The notes: a model not told the origin generated them from the sequence alone. A stretch of DNA of 64,000 nt from Symbiodinium natans (GCA_905221605.1 CAJNDS010001768.1:546116-610115), one strand, 5' to 3'; shown: positions 1 through 9,336, numbered from the stretch's first letter. Numbers and translations: made by a program.

Positions 1-196
1 ATGTTATGTTATGTTTTCCTATATATCCTTTCCTGTCCTTTCATTTCCTTTCCTTCCCTTCCTTCCTTCCTTCCTTGCTTGCTTCCTTGCTTGCTTGCTT
101 CCCTCCTTCCTTCCTTCCTTCCTGCCTTCCTTCCTTCCTTCCGTCCTTCCGCCCTTCCTTCCCTCGCTCCCTCCTTTTCTCCCTCCCTCCCTCCCC
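1..196. repeat. CCTT/CTTC polypyrimidine microsatellite
   Basis: Almost pure C/T sequence built from CCTT and CCCT units. Apparent reading frames through it are low-complexity (Leu/Pro/Ser or Arg/Glu/Gly) and are not genes. Confidence 0.9.
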
Positions 197-230
197 TTCC
201 CTCTCTCCGTCGGAAGAACAGAACAGTTTT

Positions 231-300
231 GATCTTGATCCTAAATAAATTGTTTTTTGATCCTAAATAAATTTTTCTTGATCCTAAATAAACTTTTTTG
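231..300. repeat. About 20-bp tandem repeat, 3-4 copies
   Basis: The unit TTGATCCTAAATAAA plus a short T-rich tail is repeated just before the first telomere-like block at 309-420. Confidence 0.8.
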
Positions 301-420
301 ATCCGCATCCCAAACCCCAAACCCCAAACCCCAAACCCCAAACCCCAAACCCCAAACCCCAAACCCAAACCCTAAACCCTAGGCCCTTCTGAACCCTAAG
401 CCCCTAAACCCCAAACCGTC

Positions 421-505
421 CATCCATCGCCGGCCTGATGGTCACGACGGCGACCAGACCGGACGCCAGGCGCCGCGCGGAGGCGTTGGAGGCATTGACC
501 AGTTC
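421..505 (-). CDS. Candidate internal exon
   Basis: On the minus strand the island is open and reads ELVNASNASARRLASGLVAV in part. It is bounded by CTTGAG|GAACTG (AG|G acceptor) and ATGGATG|GACGG (GA donor). Both sides are telomere-like repeat. The product is not recognised. Confidence 0.4.
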
Positions 506-687
506 CTCAAGTCATAGGGTTCAGGGTTTAGGGTTCATGGTTTGGGGTTTGGGGTTTAGGGGTTTAGGGGTTTAGGGTTTGGGGTTTAGGTTTGTGGTTT
601 AGGGCTTTACGGTTTAGGGTTTAGGGCATCGGGCTCGGGTTTTAAGGCTTAGGGTTTAGAGTTTAGGGTTTAGGGCTTCCCTTGTGT

Positions 688-757
688 CCCCCTCCCACCC
701 CGCCAGACACCATGCGAAGCACCGGCCATCTCCCGTACATGTCTGGGATTTAATCTT
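688..757 (-). CDS. Candidate internal exon
   Basis: Minus-strand frame reads DMYGRWPVLRMVSGG. The island lies between a TTTAGGG block (525-680) and a CCCTAAA block (768-866). Product unknown. Confidence 0.3.
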
Positions 758-866
758 CGGCCTCAAGTCCTAAACCCTAAACCTAAACCCTATACCCTAT
801 ACCCTAAACCCTAAACCCAAAACCCAAAACCCTAAACCCTAAACCCTAAACCCTAAACCTAAACAC

Positions 867-1040
867 ATGGCTTCCAGAGAGGCGGCTCTAAAAGATCTAG
901 GCTTAGGGGGCATCGGGAATACTTGTGGGGCGAGGCCGCGCGCTGAGCCAAAAAACATCCCGAACCCTGACCCCCAGACCCTACAACCTGTTGTTCGACC
1001 ACCCGGGTGGGAACCTCGGCTGGCAAAAAGCATATATTGA
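867..1040 (+). CDS. Weak coding candidate, strand uncertain
   Basis: A plus-strand frame starts [20 protein letters not shown] and stays open to the AT-rich repeat; the minus strand is also open. Nothing decides between them. Confidence 0.2.
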   Translation: MASREAALKDLGLGGIGNTCGARPRAEPKNIPNPDPQTLQPVVRPPGWEPRLAKSIY

Positions 1041-1121
1041 TATTGATATATATATATATATATGTATACACACATATATATATGTGTATATAAAAGCATT
1101 TATATATATACACACATACAA

Positions 1122-1152
<31 letters not shown>

Positions 1153-1155
1153 CAT
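1030..1155. repeat. TA/CATA microsatellite
   Basis: Alternating TATA and CACATA units. Confidence 0.9.
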
Positions 1156-1164
1156 ACCCCAACA

Positions 1165-1240
1165 CCTAGGCCCTTCATGATCAGGCTTTGCCTTGGGCAA
1201 AGCACAAACTTCGTGTAACATGTCGACCCTCCCTGGAATT
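1165..1240 (-). CDS. Candidate internal exon
   Basis: Minus-strand frame reads [20 protein letters not shown]. The exon at 1436-1523 ends with the same DHE tripeptide and the same TGATCATGAA core, which hints at duplicated exons. Confidence 0.4.
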
Positions 1241-1435
1241 CTTAGAGCTTGAAGCAAAAAAACCTTGAACCAAACCCTACTGGTAAACCCGGATCCTTGA
1301 ACCCTAAACCCTAAACCCCAAACCCTAAACCCTAAAACCCGACACCCCAAACCCCAAACCCCAAACCTTAAACCCGAAATCCTAAACCCTAAACCCCAAA
1401 CCCTAAACCCCAAACCTTACACCCTAAGCCGTTCA

Positions 1436-1523
1436 TGATCAAGCAGCGATGTCCACAGCGCCAGCAGCGACTCCGGCGACATCCGAGACGGCCCCGCGCA
1501 GGAGGGCCTTTGCTCCGCGAGGT
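1436..1523 (-). CDS. Candidate internal exon
   Basis: Minus frame reads SPESLLALWTSLLDHE. The plus strand is also open (MSTAPAATPATSETAPRR...), so the strand is not settled; the shared DHE end with 1165-1240 favours minus. Confidence 0.3.
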
Positions 1524-1559
1524 TTTGGGTTGAAAGTTTAGGGTTTAGGGTTTCGGGTT

Positions 1560-2270
1560 TAAGGGGCTAAAGGAGGGACCCTCATCAGGGAACTTAGGGG
1601 CTATTTGGCGGTTATTTGGGGGCTACTTACGTACATATAGGGACTCTATTAAATATGTTGTATATAATGTAGGGGTTATAGAGGGGAATAAGACTAAGGG
1701 CCCTTCCTTATACCCCTTATGGCTTGCGGGGGCTTAGGGTTTGCGGATTTTTTTTGGCCGGAGGGCTTCGGGTTGACAGGTTGAAGCCCTAAACCCTGAA
1801 CCCGAAACCCTAAACCCTGAACCCTAAACCCTACGGGTTTGTGGTTTTAAGGCATGGGAGGGGCTCTCGAAGTGCCCCAAAAAAACCGCCAAGCCCCCCC
1901 CCCCCCCCCAAGTACCCCTTGAAAGGGTACAAGGGTCTAGGGTTCCCCTTGAAAGGGTCTAGGGTTTAGGATTTAGGGTTTGTCAGGGTTTCGGGATGAA
2001 GGGTAGATGGCCCGGCAATTCGACTTAGTTCTCTAAATTAGGGTCCCTTTTGGGGTCCTTCGTTAGTTTAAGTGTGCCGTAGAACATAGGGCACCGAAAA
2101 AGGGACCGCCCTAGTAGGAATTGGGGAGTTTCAGGGAACCCCCAAAAAAGGGTGGAACCCTCCCAAAACCCCAAAACCCTAAACCCGAAGTCCCTGAACC
2201 CTAAATCCGTACTTCACCAACTCAGAACTGGTAGGCTACTTGGACTCAGGGCACCTTCGGGTTAAGGGTT
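1560..2270. other. Non-coding mixture, no gene seen
   Basis: Short telomere-like stretches (1525-1565, 1790-1835, 1960-2000) separated by A/T- and G-rich unique sequence and a C-run at 1896-1909. Phrases such as GGGAATAAG and AAGGGCC recall the CTAG...AGAGT element family, but no complete terminal pair was found. Confidence 0.5.
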
Positions 2271-2274
2271 TAAA

Positions 2275-2450
2275 GCTTGCGATTCCCGGAACCAGGGGAA
2301 GAACTGCGGGGGCATGGTGGGTGCGAACCCTAAACCCTAAACCCTAAACCCTAAACCCTAAACCCTAAACCCTAAACCCTAAACCCTAAACCCTAAACCC
2401 TAAACCGTGGACTCTCGGGGCCCTCCGAGGAGGAATCCTGCAGTTCAGGG
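2275..2450 (-). CDS. Possible 3' exons of the sulfotransferase-like gene
   Basis: Two minus islands: 2436-2402, with CTGCAG|GATTCC and CACG|GTTTAG borders, and about 2322-2275, reading FFPWFRESQAL. The phase after exon 3206-2731 allows joining. A pure CCCTAAA array (2325-2406) lies between them. Very short exons, so tentative. Confidence 0.3.
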
Positions 2451-2648
2451 TTCACCCTAAACCCTAAACCCTAAACCTACAAATGAGAAGGCTTCAAAGG
2501 GGCTTCTACAGGAATCTAAACCCCCCAAATAAGGGAACAAGGGCCTATTTGGGGTCCACGTCCCCTGCCCTAGTAATGATATGATATCTAAAATATCTCA
2601 TAAAAGAAAATAGGATAGCCCGTAGTAAAACCCTCTGCAAAACATTCC

Positions 2649-2725
2649 TGAATATGATCCTCTTCAAGCCAATAAGGGAAAATGTACAATATGCCAAGGG
2701 CCTACCCAAAAGAATAGCCTCCTAG
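2649..2725. mobile_element. Inverted-repeat element, CTAGG family, one end
   Basis: Shares about 70 bp with the 3' half of the complete copy at 3710-3895 (GAATATGATCCTCTT core) and ends GCCTCCTAG. It abuts the end of the 3206-2731 exon, so it likely begins the next intron. The far end was not found. Confidence 0.5.
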
Positions 2726-2730
2726 TTTTC

Positions 2731-4577
2731 CTCGGCAAGATGGAGTTCGCCGGTGCTTGCTCGTAAGCACGTCAAGAGTTTTATCCGCCCGGCAGTGCTT
2801 TGCCAGGAAGCTGCCGGGCGGGTGCGCATCCTTCTCCGCGCAGACGCGCGGAAGGACAGAGTTAATCCTCCGGAGTGCAGCAACTTCCCGCTCAAAGTCG
2901 GGGTCTTCGAGCCGAAAGCTTTGTCGCTCATCCGCGAAGACCGGGCGCAGTGCGGCGTTCAGCTGCTCGTCCCAGCTCAAGCGGCCCGGTGCCAGGGCGG
3001 TGGCGTCAGGCATGCCATCGAAAGTAGCATTCGTCCTCAACTTCTTCTTCCTTGCTGCAGGTCTATCCGCTGCTGCCGTCTTGTTGTCATGAATTGACCA
3101 GTAGAGGACGTCTCTCAGCGACCACTTCAAGACCCTTCGAAGCATGACCATCGACGCCGACAGCTCCTCGGTCAGAATGACGTGCATCCTCCCTGGGCGC
3201 CCAAACCTCGGGGACCAAAGGAAGCCCCAAAATTGAGATCCTCTACTCCATCCCACTATGGTTCCTACTAGAAGGGTATTATGAACCATAAACCCCTTTT
3301 AAGGCTCAGCTGGTCCCCAAGGATCGGCCAGTGCGAAGCAAAACGCTCCACATGAGCCGGCTTGAGCAGACGCAGGTCCTTCGCGAGGGGGTTCCACTTG
3401 CTCTCGTCGGCGTCGAACTTTCTGAACCTCGGGGACCAAAATGAACCCCAAAATTGGGGTCATGTACCCCTTACTACTAGAGTTCCTATTCAGGCTATAT
3501 GAGCCATCAACCCTAAACCCTAAACCCTAAACCCTAAACCCTAAACCCTAAACCCTAAACCCTAAACCCTAAACCCTAAACCCTAAACCCTAAACGTTCC
3601 TTTCGTCTCCAAGGAACGGCACTTGGTACCAAGCAAGCGTGGACCGCAAGTGAGAATAAGCTCCACGCACCGGCAGGAAAACATGAACACCAGGGCCAAG
3701 GAGTCTCTCCTAGGATGGCCCATACAAAAGCCTCGGAAAAATGTTGAGGGTTTCGGGTTTAGGGTTTAGGGTTTGGGGTTTGGGGTTTAGGGTTTAGGGT
3801 TTAGGGTTCAGGGTTTAGGGTTTAGGGCTTCATGAATATGATCCTCTTAATCCCAACGAGGGAATATGTAAAATGTCCCCCAAGGGCGTACCTAGTCTCG
3901 TATCCATTGAGGACTCGGTCAAAGAAGTTTCCATCTGCGTCGCACATCTGCGGCTGCGGGGCTGAAGTCCAGAATGTTCCCATGAGATGTCGCATCTCGA
4001 AATCGTACCTGGGACCCTATTTAGGGTTTCGGGTTTAGGGCTTAGGGTTTAAAGCTTTAGGGTTTTGGCTTTAGGGGCTAGGCTAGGGGTACTTAGTACT
4101 AAATTGAAGGTAAATAAGGTCCCAGGTACTTGCTCTTCAGCTTCAGTGATCGCGGCTTGCGGGACTCGCAGAGGATGCTGCTCTTCGCAAAGTTGCTCTT
4201 GTCATCGCAGCCGACCCAGCGCAACCCTTTCGCCGTGGCCGATCGAAACAGCGTTGCCGCCACCGTACCGCCGGCTGTCTTGTGCGTCTTAAACCTTGGT
4301 AGCAGGCATATCGTAGCAAGTGTACCCCTTTTTGGGGGTTGGGTACTGTATAATTAAGGGAAACTAGAACCAGCAAAATGGCAAAAGGGTACCACTGACC
4401 GACCAAGTACCCTCATAGGAACTACCCTAAACCCTAAACCCTAAACCCTAAACAGGGCGCCACCGTGCTGCCAAGTAACAAGGCGAAACGTACAGTATCC
4501 AAGGAGCTGCTGACGAACCCGCAGCTGCTCTCCACCGCATTCTCCACATCAGCCCAGCGAAGTGAGGCCGTGTTCAC
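2731..4577 (-). CDS. Galactose-3-O-sulfotransferase-like protein, partial, six exons joined
   Basis: Six minus-strand exons join in frame: 4577-4459, 4294-4130, 4008-3900, 3709-3618, 3427-3326 and 3206-2731 (1063 nt, about 354 codons, both ends open). The second starts FKTHKTAGGTVAATLFR, matching the KTHKTA[SG][SG]T 5'-phosphosulfate (PAPS) loop of the Gal-3-O-sulfotransferase family. VFLPVRGAYSHLRSTL in the fourth resembles the 3'-phosphate-binding strand-helix. The family moves sulfate from PAPS to a sugar hydroxyl, normally in the Golgi; no signal anchor was seen because the N-terminus is not assigned. Introns: 4295-4458 (GC donor), 4009-4129 (GT), 3710-3899 (GA), 3428-3617 (GT), 3207-3325 (GA); every acceptor is AG|G and all phases agree. 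Each intron contains one inverted-repeat element. The family call rests mainly on the PAPS loop. Confidence 0.65.
3207..3321. mobile_element. Inverted-repeat element, CTTGGGGAC family, acting as intron
   Basis: Termini CTCGGGGACC and GGTCCCCAAG with an internal match (CCCCAAAATTG...). It lies exactly between two in-phase sulfotransferase exons. Flanks GATC and AAAC do not match, so the target duplication has decayed or the ends are slightly misplaced. Confidence 0.75.
3428..3613. mobile_element. Inverted-repeat element, CTTGGGGAC family, with internal CCCTAAA array
   Basis: Termini CTCGGGGACC / GTCTCCAAG are flanked by GAAC at 3424-3427 and 3614-3617, a perfect 4-bp target duplication. A pure CCCTAAA array occupies about 3508-3596. 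On the coding (minus) strand the upper copy reads GTTC and serves as a GT donor; the acceptor is CCGAG|GTTC. Confidence 0.85.
3710..3895. mobile_element. Inverted-repeat element, CTAGG family, with internal TTTAGGG array
   Basis: Termini CTAGGATGGCCC / GGGCGTACCTAG are flanked by TCTC at 3706-3709 and 3896-3899, a perfect 4-bp duplication. The minus strand gives a GAGA donor and a CCTAG|GAGA acceptor between in-phase sulfotransferase exons. Confidence 0.85.
4009..4125. mobile_element. Inverted-repeat element, CTGGGACCC family, acting as intron
   Basis: Termini CTGGGACCCTATTTA / TAAATAAGGTCCCAG are flanked by GTAC at 4005-4008 and 4126-4129. The middle is degenerate telomere-like repeat. It forms a GT-AG intron on the minus strand. 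Confidence 0.85.
4295..4407. mobile_element. Inverted-repeat element, CTTGGTAGCCC family
   Basis: Left end CTTGGTAGCAGG, right end GACCGACCAAG, with the family core (GTACCCCTTTTTGGGG ... GGTACCACTG). It supplies the CCAAG|G acceptor of the 4295-4458 intron. No exact target duplication is left. Confidence 0.7.
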
Positions 4578-4595
4578 CTGGGATCTCCCTTCCGT

Positions 4596-4740
4596 AATCC
4601 TAAACCCTAGACCCTAACCCTAAACACTAAACCCTAAACCCTAAACCCTAAACCCTAAACCCTAAACCCTAAACCCTAAACCCTAAACCCTAAACCCTAA
4701 ACCCTAAACCCTGAACCCTGAACCCTGAACCCTACACCCT
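4596..4740. repeat. CCCTAAA array
   Basis: Near-pure C-rich telomeric heptamers with a few CCCTGAA variants at the right edge. Confidence 0.95.
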
Positions 4741-4743
4741 GGC

Positions 4744-4835
4744 AAGGCAAGACGCCGAATCATCGGCCCCAAAGCCGCAAAGCCAGTCCCGTGCGGACAT
4801 TTGGGCGTGGCCCTGCTGAACAACCTCGGTTGGCC
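4744..4835 (-). CDS. Probable upstream exon of the sulfotransferase-like gene
   Basis: Minus frame reads GHAQMSARDWLCGFGADDSA. Acceptor is CTCAAG|GGCC; a GC donor after TGCCTT would join in phase to the exon at 4577. All three frames are partly open, so the frame is a choice. Confidence 0.35.
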
Positions 4836-5151
4836 CTTGAGGGTTTAGGGTTTAGGGTTTAGAGTTTGGGGCTTAGGGTTCAGGGTTTAGGGTTTAGGGT
4901 TTAGGGTTTGGGGTTTGGGGTTTGGGGCTTGGGGTTTAGGGTTCGGGGTTGGGGCTTAGGGTTTAGGGCTCAAGGTTTAGGCGGCATGAAAAGGATTCCA
5001 AAACATCATCGTCTCAAACGTGTGAACCCAGTAGAGGAAGGCACAACAATATTCCTGCATAACTAGGGCGAAGAAGCTTGAACTTTGGGCTATCAAGGGC
5101 TTTGTAGCAAGTAACTAAGCAGGTTGAAGGCTACATAAACCCTAAACACTA

Positions 5152-5358
5152 CTTGGCAGCCCAGGAAAAACCATATTACAATAACCCTAAATCCTAAACC
5201 CTAACCCCTAAACCCTAAACCCTAAACCCTAAAACCCTAAACCCTAAACCCTAAACCCCAAACCCTAAACCATGTTACAATAAGGGTGCCTTTTGCGGGG
5301 TTTGGCTGGGAACCTTGAACCAACGAAGGGGAAAAGGGGGTACTGCTGGGTTACAAAG
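5152..5358. mobile_element. CTTGGTAGCCC-family element split by a telomere-like block
   Basis: Starts CTTGGCAGCCCAGG and ends TGGGTTACAAAG. A CCCTAAA block at about 5185-5267 lies between two copies of AACCATRTTACAATAA (5169-5184 and 5268-5283). Confidence 0.65.
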
Positions 5359-5483
5359 TTGTCACTTACTAACCCTAGACCCCAAACCCTAAACTCTAAA
5401 CCCTAAAGCCTAAACCCTAAAGCCTAAACCCTAAAGCCTAAACCCTAACCCCTAAACCCTAAAAACCCTAAACCCTAAACCCT

Positions 5484-5587
5484 TAGAAGGTTCTCAAGGC
5501 TTCCTACGCAGCATCTGAGCAACATCCCTTTGTTGAAGTCCGCGTCGGCCCCAGAAGGCCAGGGAGGAAGCTGCCACGGCAAGGAGC
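5484..5587 (-). CDS. Candidate exon, frame uncertain
   Basis: The minus strand is open in two frames: LLAVAASSLAFWGRRG (hydrophobic start) and PWPSGADADFNKGMLLRCC. Bounded by CCCAG|GCTCC. It could be an upstream exon of the sulfotransferase-like gene. Confidence 0.3.
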
Positions 5588-5589
5588 CT

Positions 5590-5825
5590 GGGCTTAGGGC
5601 TTAGGGCTTAGGGCTTAGGGCTTAGGGCTTAGGGCTTAGGGTTTAGGGTTTAGGGTTTAGGGCTTTGGGTTTGGGGTTTAGGGTTTAGGGTTTTAGGGTT
5701 TAGGGTTTAGGGTTTAGGGTTTAGGGTTTAGGGTTTAGGGTTTAGGGTTTAGGGTTTAGGGTTTAGGGTTTAGGGTTTAGGGTTTAGGGTTTAGGGTTTA
5801 GGGTTTAGGGTTTAGGGTTTGGGGT
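5590..5825. repeat. TTTAGGG array with GGGCTTA start
   Basis: Begins with seven GGGCTTA variants, then about 125 bp of pure TTTAGGG. Confidence 0.95.
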
Positions 5826-6154
5826 TCAGGGTTAAGCCTTACTCCGGAATACCCTGTTTTGGGGACAGCCTCATCTTTGCCAAAATAAGGGACCCCGAAT
5901 ATAGACCGCCAAAAATGTTTGGATTGCCTTACCCCAATAAAGTACCCCTAATTTTGGAAACCCTCATTTTGTCGATTGCCAGGGCGGCCCAAACCAAGAG
6001 CTTGGGGTTGAGGGTTTAGGGTTTAGGGTTTAGGGCTTTGGGTTTTGGGTTTAGGGTCTAGGGTTTAGGGTTTAGGGTTTAGGGTTTAGGGTTTACAGTA
6101 GGGTTTAGGGTTTAGGGTTTGGGGTTTAGGGTTTAGGGTTTAGGGCTTAGGGCT

Positions 6155-6250
6155 GAAAAGGCTGAAAAGGCTGAAAAGGCTGACAAGGCTGACAAGGCTG
6201 AAAAGGCTGAAAAGGCTGAAAAGGCTGAAAAAAGGGCTTAAAAGGCTGAA
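6155..6250. repeat. 9-bp GGCTGAAAA minisatellite
   Basis: About nine copies of AAAAGGCTG or ACAAGGCTG adjoining a TTTAGGG block. Confidence 0.9.
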
Positions 6251-6360
6251 AATGTAGGTTTTCGGGCTTGGGGCTTAGGAATGAAACCTTACAGCTGAGA
6301 AACGTGGACCTTCTGGGGGCCCTTGGCTTCTTTTATGTACCTACCTATGTGGGCGGGTGC

Positions 6361-6520
6361 CTTTATATCTACTTACCTTTATGTAATTACCTGCTTCTCA
6401 CTTTATATCTACTTACCTTTATCTAATTACCTGCTTCTCACTTAACATCTACTTACCTTTATCTAATTACCTGCTTCTCACTTTACATCTACTTACCTTT
6501 ACCTAATCACCTGCTTCTCA
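6361..6520. repeat. 40-bp tandem repeat, four copies
   Basis: Four exactly phased 40-bp units containing CATCTACTTACCTTTA and ending ACCTGCTTCTCA, with a few substitutions. Confidence 0.9.
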
Positions 6521-6674
6521 CTTTATGTGTGCAGTGTTCCCCCTAAACCCGAAACCGTAAACCCTAAACCCTAAACCCTAAGCGCTAAACCCTAAACCCT
6601 AAAACCTAAACCCCTTTAAACAAAAAAAGAAGTGAAGCAAAGGATCGTTCAGGGCGCAGCCGAGCGACGCCAAG

Positions 6675-6750
6675 ATGGCCACAGCAGCCCCTGCCGCGGC
6701 CGACGCGAAACTTGCCACCATGGCGAGGAAGACTTTTGAGGAGTGGTGGG
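6675..6750 (+). CDS. Candidate first exon
   Basis: ATG in the context GCCAAGATGGCC opens MATAAPAAADAKLATMARKT followed by FEEWW. It runs into a G-run and a TTTAGGG block, as an intron would. The upstream 60 bases look like a 5' leader. Product unknown. Confidence 0.45.
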
Positions 6751-6772
6751 GGGGGGGGGGGGGGGGGGGGGG

Positions 6773-6905
6773 GTTTTAGGGTTAGGTTTTAGGGTTTAGG
6801 GTTTAGGGTTTAGGGTTAGGGTTTAGGTTTAGGTTTAGGGTTTAGGGGGTTTAGGGTTTAGGGTTTAGGGTTTAGGTTTAGGGTTTAGGGTTTAGGGTTT
6901 AGGGT

Positions 6906-6958
<53 letters not shown>

Positions 6959-7060
6959 GGTTTAGGGTTTAGGGTTTAGGGTTCAGGATTCAGGTTTTCG
7001 GGTTCAGGGTTTAGGGCTGAGGGTTTAGGGTTCAGGGTTTAGGGTTTAGGGTTTAGGATG
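6773..7060. repeat. TTTAGGG array with GGGTTGA sub-array
   Basis: Starts after a run of about 24 G; contains eight tandem GGGTTGA variants (about 6903-6958). Confidence 0.95.
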
Positions 7061-7184
7061 TAGCTGGGAGGTGGAGGGGAGGGAAGGGGCGGGGGCGCCC
7101 CCCCCAACTGCGCAAAGCTTTGGCGGAGGAGACTTATCCACAAACAGCAGGCCCTAATTTACTAGACCCTTTGCAATTGACAGC

Positions 7185-7325
7185 CTGGACCCAAGAGTGG
7201 GAGGTTCAGGGTTTGGGTTTAGGGTTTAGGGGTCAATCAAGAGGAACCTAGGAATGAAAAGGGTAATTCCCCTTTTGGTTTAGAGGTGCTTATAAAAGGG
7301 AATAAGGGCCTACTCTGGGTCCTAG
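7185..7325. mobile_element. CTAGG...AGAGT-family inverted-repeat element
   Basis: Left CTGGACCCAAGAGT and right ACTCTGGGTCCTAG are inverted; a short TTTAGGG stretch sits inside. Related to 58895-59066. Confidence 0.6.
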
Positions 7326-7514
7326 GTTAGCACCAACCCCCCCTCCCCCCCTTGTAGAATGCAAAACATAGCGTGCATAGATGGAAGTGCCGCGGTCTGT
7401 GCGCAAACAAAGGAAAGGGCATGGGAGCCCCCTAAAGCCCTAGGGTTTAGGGTTTAGGGTTTAGGGTTTAGGGTTTAGGGCTTAGGGCTTAGGGCTTAGG
7501 GGATCGGAGCTCTT

Positions 7515-7605
7515 AGCTTGACTCTCCTAGGGTAGTTGAATGGCCCCTTGATGTGGACCGAGCACGATCCCAATTTCAAGCGTCATTGTGTCCCCCGAAA
7601 CCTTA
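7515..7605 (-). CDS. Candidate exon
   Basis: Minus frame reads MTLEIGIVLGPHQGAIQLP and then CCTAG. It may be a first exon. Product unknown. Confidence 0.35.
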
Positions 7606-7865
7606 AACCCCTGAGCACCTAAGAACCCCGGGTATCGACCCTAAACCCTAGACCCTTCACATCCCGCAAATCCTAAACCAGCAAAGCCCTCTTTAAGCCC
7701 AAAACCCTGAACCCTGAACATGAAAATTCCGAAAGCCTAAACCCCCAACCCGGGAGGGCCAGAGGCCCTAAACCCTAAACCCTAAACCCTAAACCCTAAA
7801 CCCTAAACCCTAAACCCTAAACCCTAAACCCTGAACCTTAAACCCTGGACCCTAAACCCCCAAGA

Positions 7866-7934
7866 GCAGAGTTCAGCCGGGGCTCACTGAGCTCAGCCCA
7901 GGCTGCATCGGTCTGTGGAGAGTTCGACAGCCTA
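7866..7934 (-). CDS. Candidate internal exon
   Basis: Acceptor TAGTTCTTAG|GCTGTC is followed by LSNSPQTDAAWAELSEPRLN on the minus strand. Telomere-like blocks lie on both sides. Confidence 0.4.
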
Positions 7935-8274
7935 AGAACTATAGGGCTTGGGGTTTAGGGCTTGGGGTTTGGGGTTTGGGGTTTAGGGTTTAGGTTTTAG
8001 GGTCCACGGTTGGTGTCTAAGAGTTTGTGGGGTTTGCTGGAATAGGTTTTAGGGCGGTTTGGGGTGCAGGGTTTGGGGTGCCTCTTATAGTAGCCGCTAG
8101 AATCTTTTCGGCTGTTAAGAGAGGACCAACAAATGCTCAAGTTGTTTCCAAATGCATACAGTTGCAGTTGCCACAATCGGTATTTTTTTCACGCACCCTA
8201 AACCCTAAACCCGAAACCCTAAACCCTAAACCCGAAACCCTAAACCCTGAACCCTAAACCCTAGACCCTACCAC

Positions 8275-8345
8275 CCCCTCTCATGGACTGCCCGCACAAT
8301 GCCCGCCAACTCCACGACGGCTGGCATCATGCCCTCAACGCCCAT
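8275..8345 (-). CDS. Candidate internal exon
   Basis: Minus frame reads VEGMMPAVVELAGIVRAVHE. It directly abuts the element at 8349. Confidence 0.35.
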
Positions 8346-8348
8346 AGT

Positions 8349-8426
8349 CTACCAATTGCTTGAGAACCCCCCCCCCCCCCCAAAAAAAAAAAAAAAAAAC
8401 AAAAACAAAAAATACTAATAATATAC

Positions 8427-8461
<35 letters not shown>

Positions 8462-8535
8462 TAAGAAAAGATTCTTCCTTATAAGGGTATTCTTATTGTT
8501 TGTTTTTTGGGGGGCTCTTAAGCAAGTAGCAATAG
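8349..8535. mobile_element. CTACTATTTGCTC-family element with A-run and AAT microsatellite
   Basis: Left end CTACCAATTGCTTGAGAAC and right end CTCTTAAGCAAGTAG, with family core CTTCCTTATAAGGGTA. The middle holds C13, an A-run and about 14 AAT units (8405-8460). Possible TAGT flanks. Confidence 0.6.
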
Positions 8536-8656
8536 TTCTCAGGCCCTCAGCCCGACACCCTCAACCCTAGACCCTCAACCCTGGACTCTAGACCCTAAAC
8601 CCTAAACCCTAAGCCATAAACGGCGGTTTGGGCTTTCAGGCTGCTTTTTGTTACAG

Positions 8657-8679
8657 CCGGACGACATCCCGGGGGGCAG
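8657..8679 (+). CDS. Possible micro-exon
   Basis: Strong signals GCTTTTTGTTACAG before and GGCAG|GTATAG after a 23-bp piece (PDDIPGG). Length alone makes it uncertain. Confidence 0.25.
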
Positions 8680-8997
8680 GTATAGGGTTTAAGGCGAAAG
8701 CCCTAAACCCTAAACCCTAAACCCTAAACCCTAAACCCTAAACCCTAAACCCTAAACCCGGCTTAGGCGTTTAGTGGCTAAGGGTTTAAGGTTGAGGGTT
8801 TCGACCCGGGACCCTTAACAACTGAACTCGGCCACCTCCCCAAGCCCGAAAAAACCCTCAACCCCTAAACCCTCAAACCCTGCCTTATTTGTATGGATTC
8901 ACTTTTGCCCGAAACCCTAAACCCTAAACACTTAACCCTAAACCCTAAACCCCAAACTCTCGCGTTAAACCGCCCAAATCTCCCAGAGGCAGAGCCG

Positions 8998-9324
8998 CTT
9001 GGAGGTTCATGGTACTTACTAACCAATGATAACTGTACTTATAGGGTTTAGGGTTTAGGGGTTAGGGTTTGGGGTTTAGGGTTTAGGGTTTAGGGATTAC
9101 TAACCAATGATAACTGTACTTCTCACCCACTTGTAAGCCCCTTAAGTGCCCTAATATGGCTAAAAGTACGGCTATAAGTACAGTTATAATCCCCCAAACC
9201 CTAAACCCTGAACTCTAAACCCTAAATCCTAAACCCTAAACCCGAAACCCTAAACCCCAAACCCTAAACCCTAAACCCTACAAGTACAGTTCTAATTGGC
9301 TAACAAGTACCATGAACCTTCCAG
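8998..9324. mobile_element. CTTGGAGGTTC-family foldback element with two telomere-like insertions
   Basis: Left end CTTGGAGGTTCATGGTAC, right end GTACCATGAACCTTCCAG, with GTACTTATAAC-type inverted interior. Telomere-like blocks at 9041-9096 and 9191-9281 are each bracketed by direct duplications of element sequence (25 bp perfect; 15 bp with one mismatch). CAGAGGCAGAGCC also occurs on both outer flanks. Confidence 0.85.
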
Positions 9325-9336
9325 AGGCAGAGCCAG

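Noticed and set aside
8998-9324. CRISPR-like array from regularly repeated short palindromic sequence
   Set aside because: Eukaryotic context, no unique spacers of constant length; these are foldback elements and telomeric repeats.
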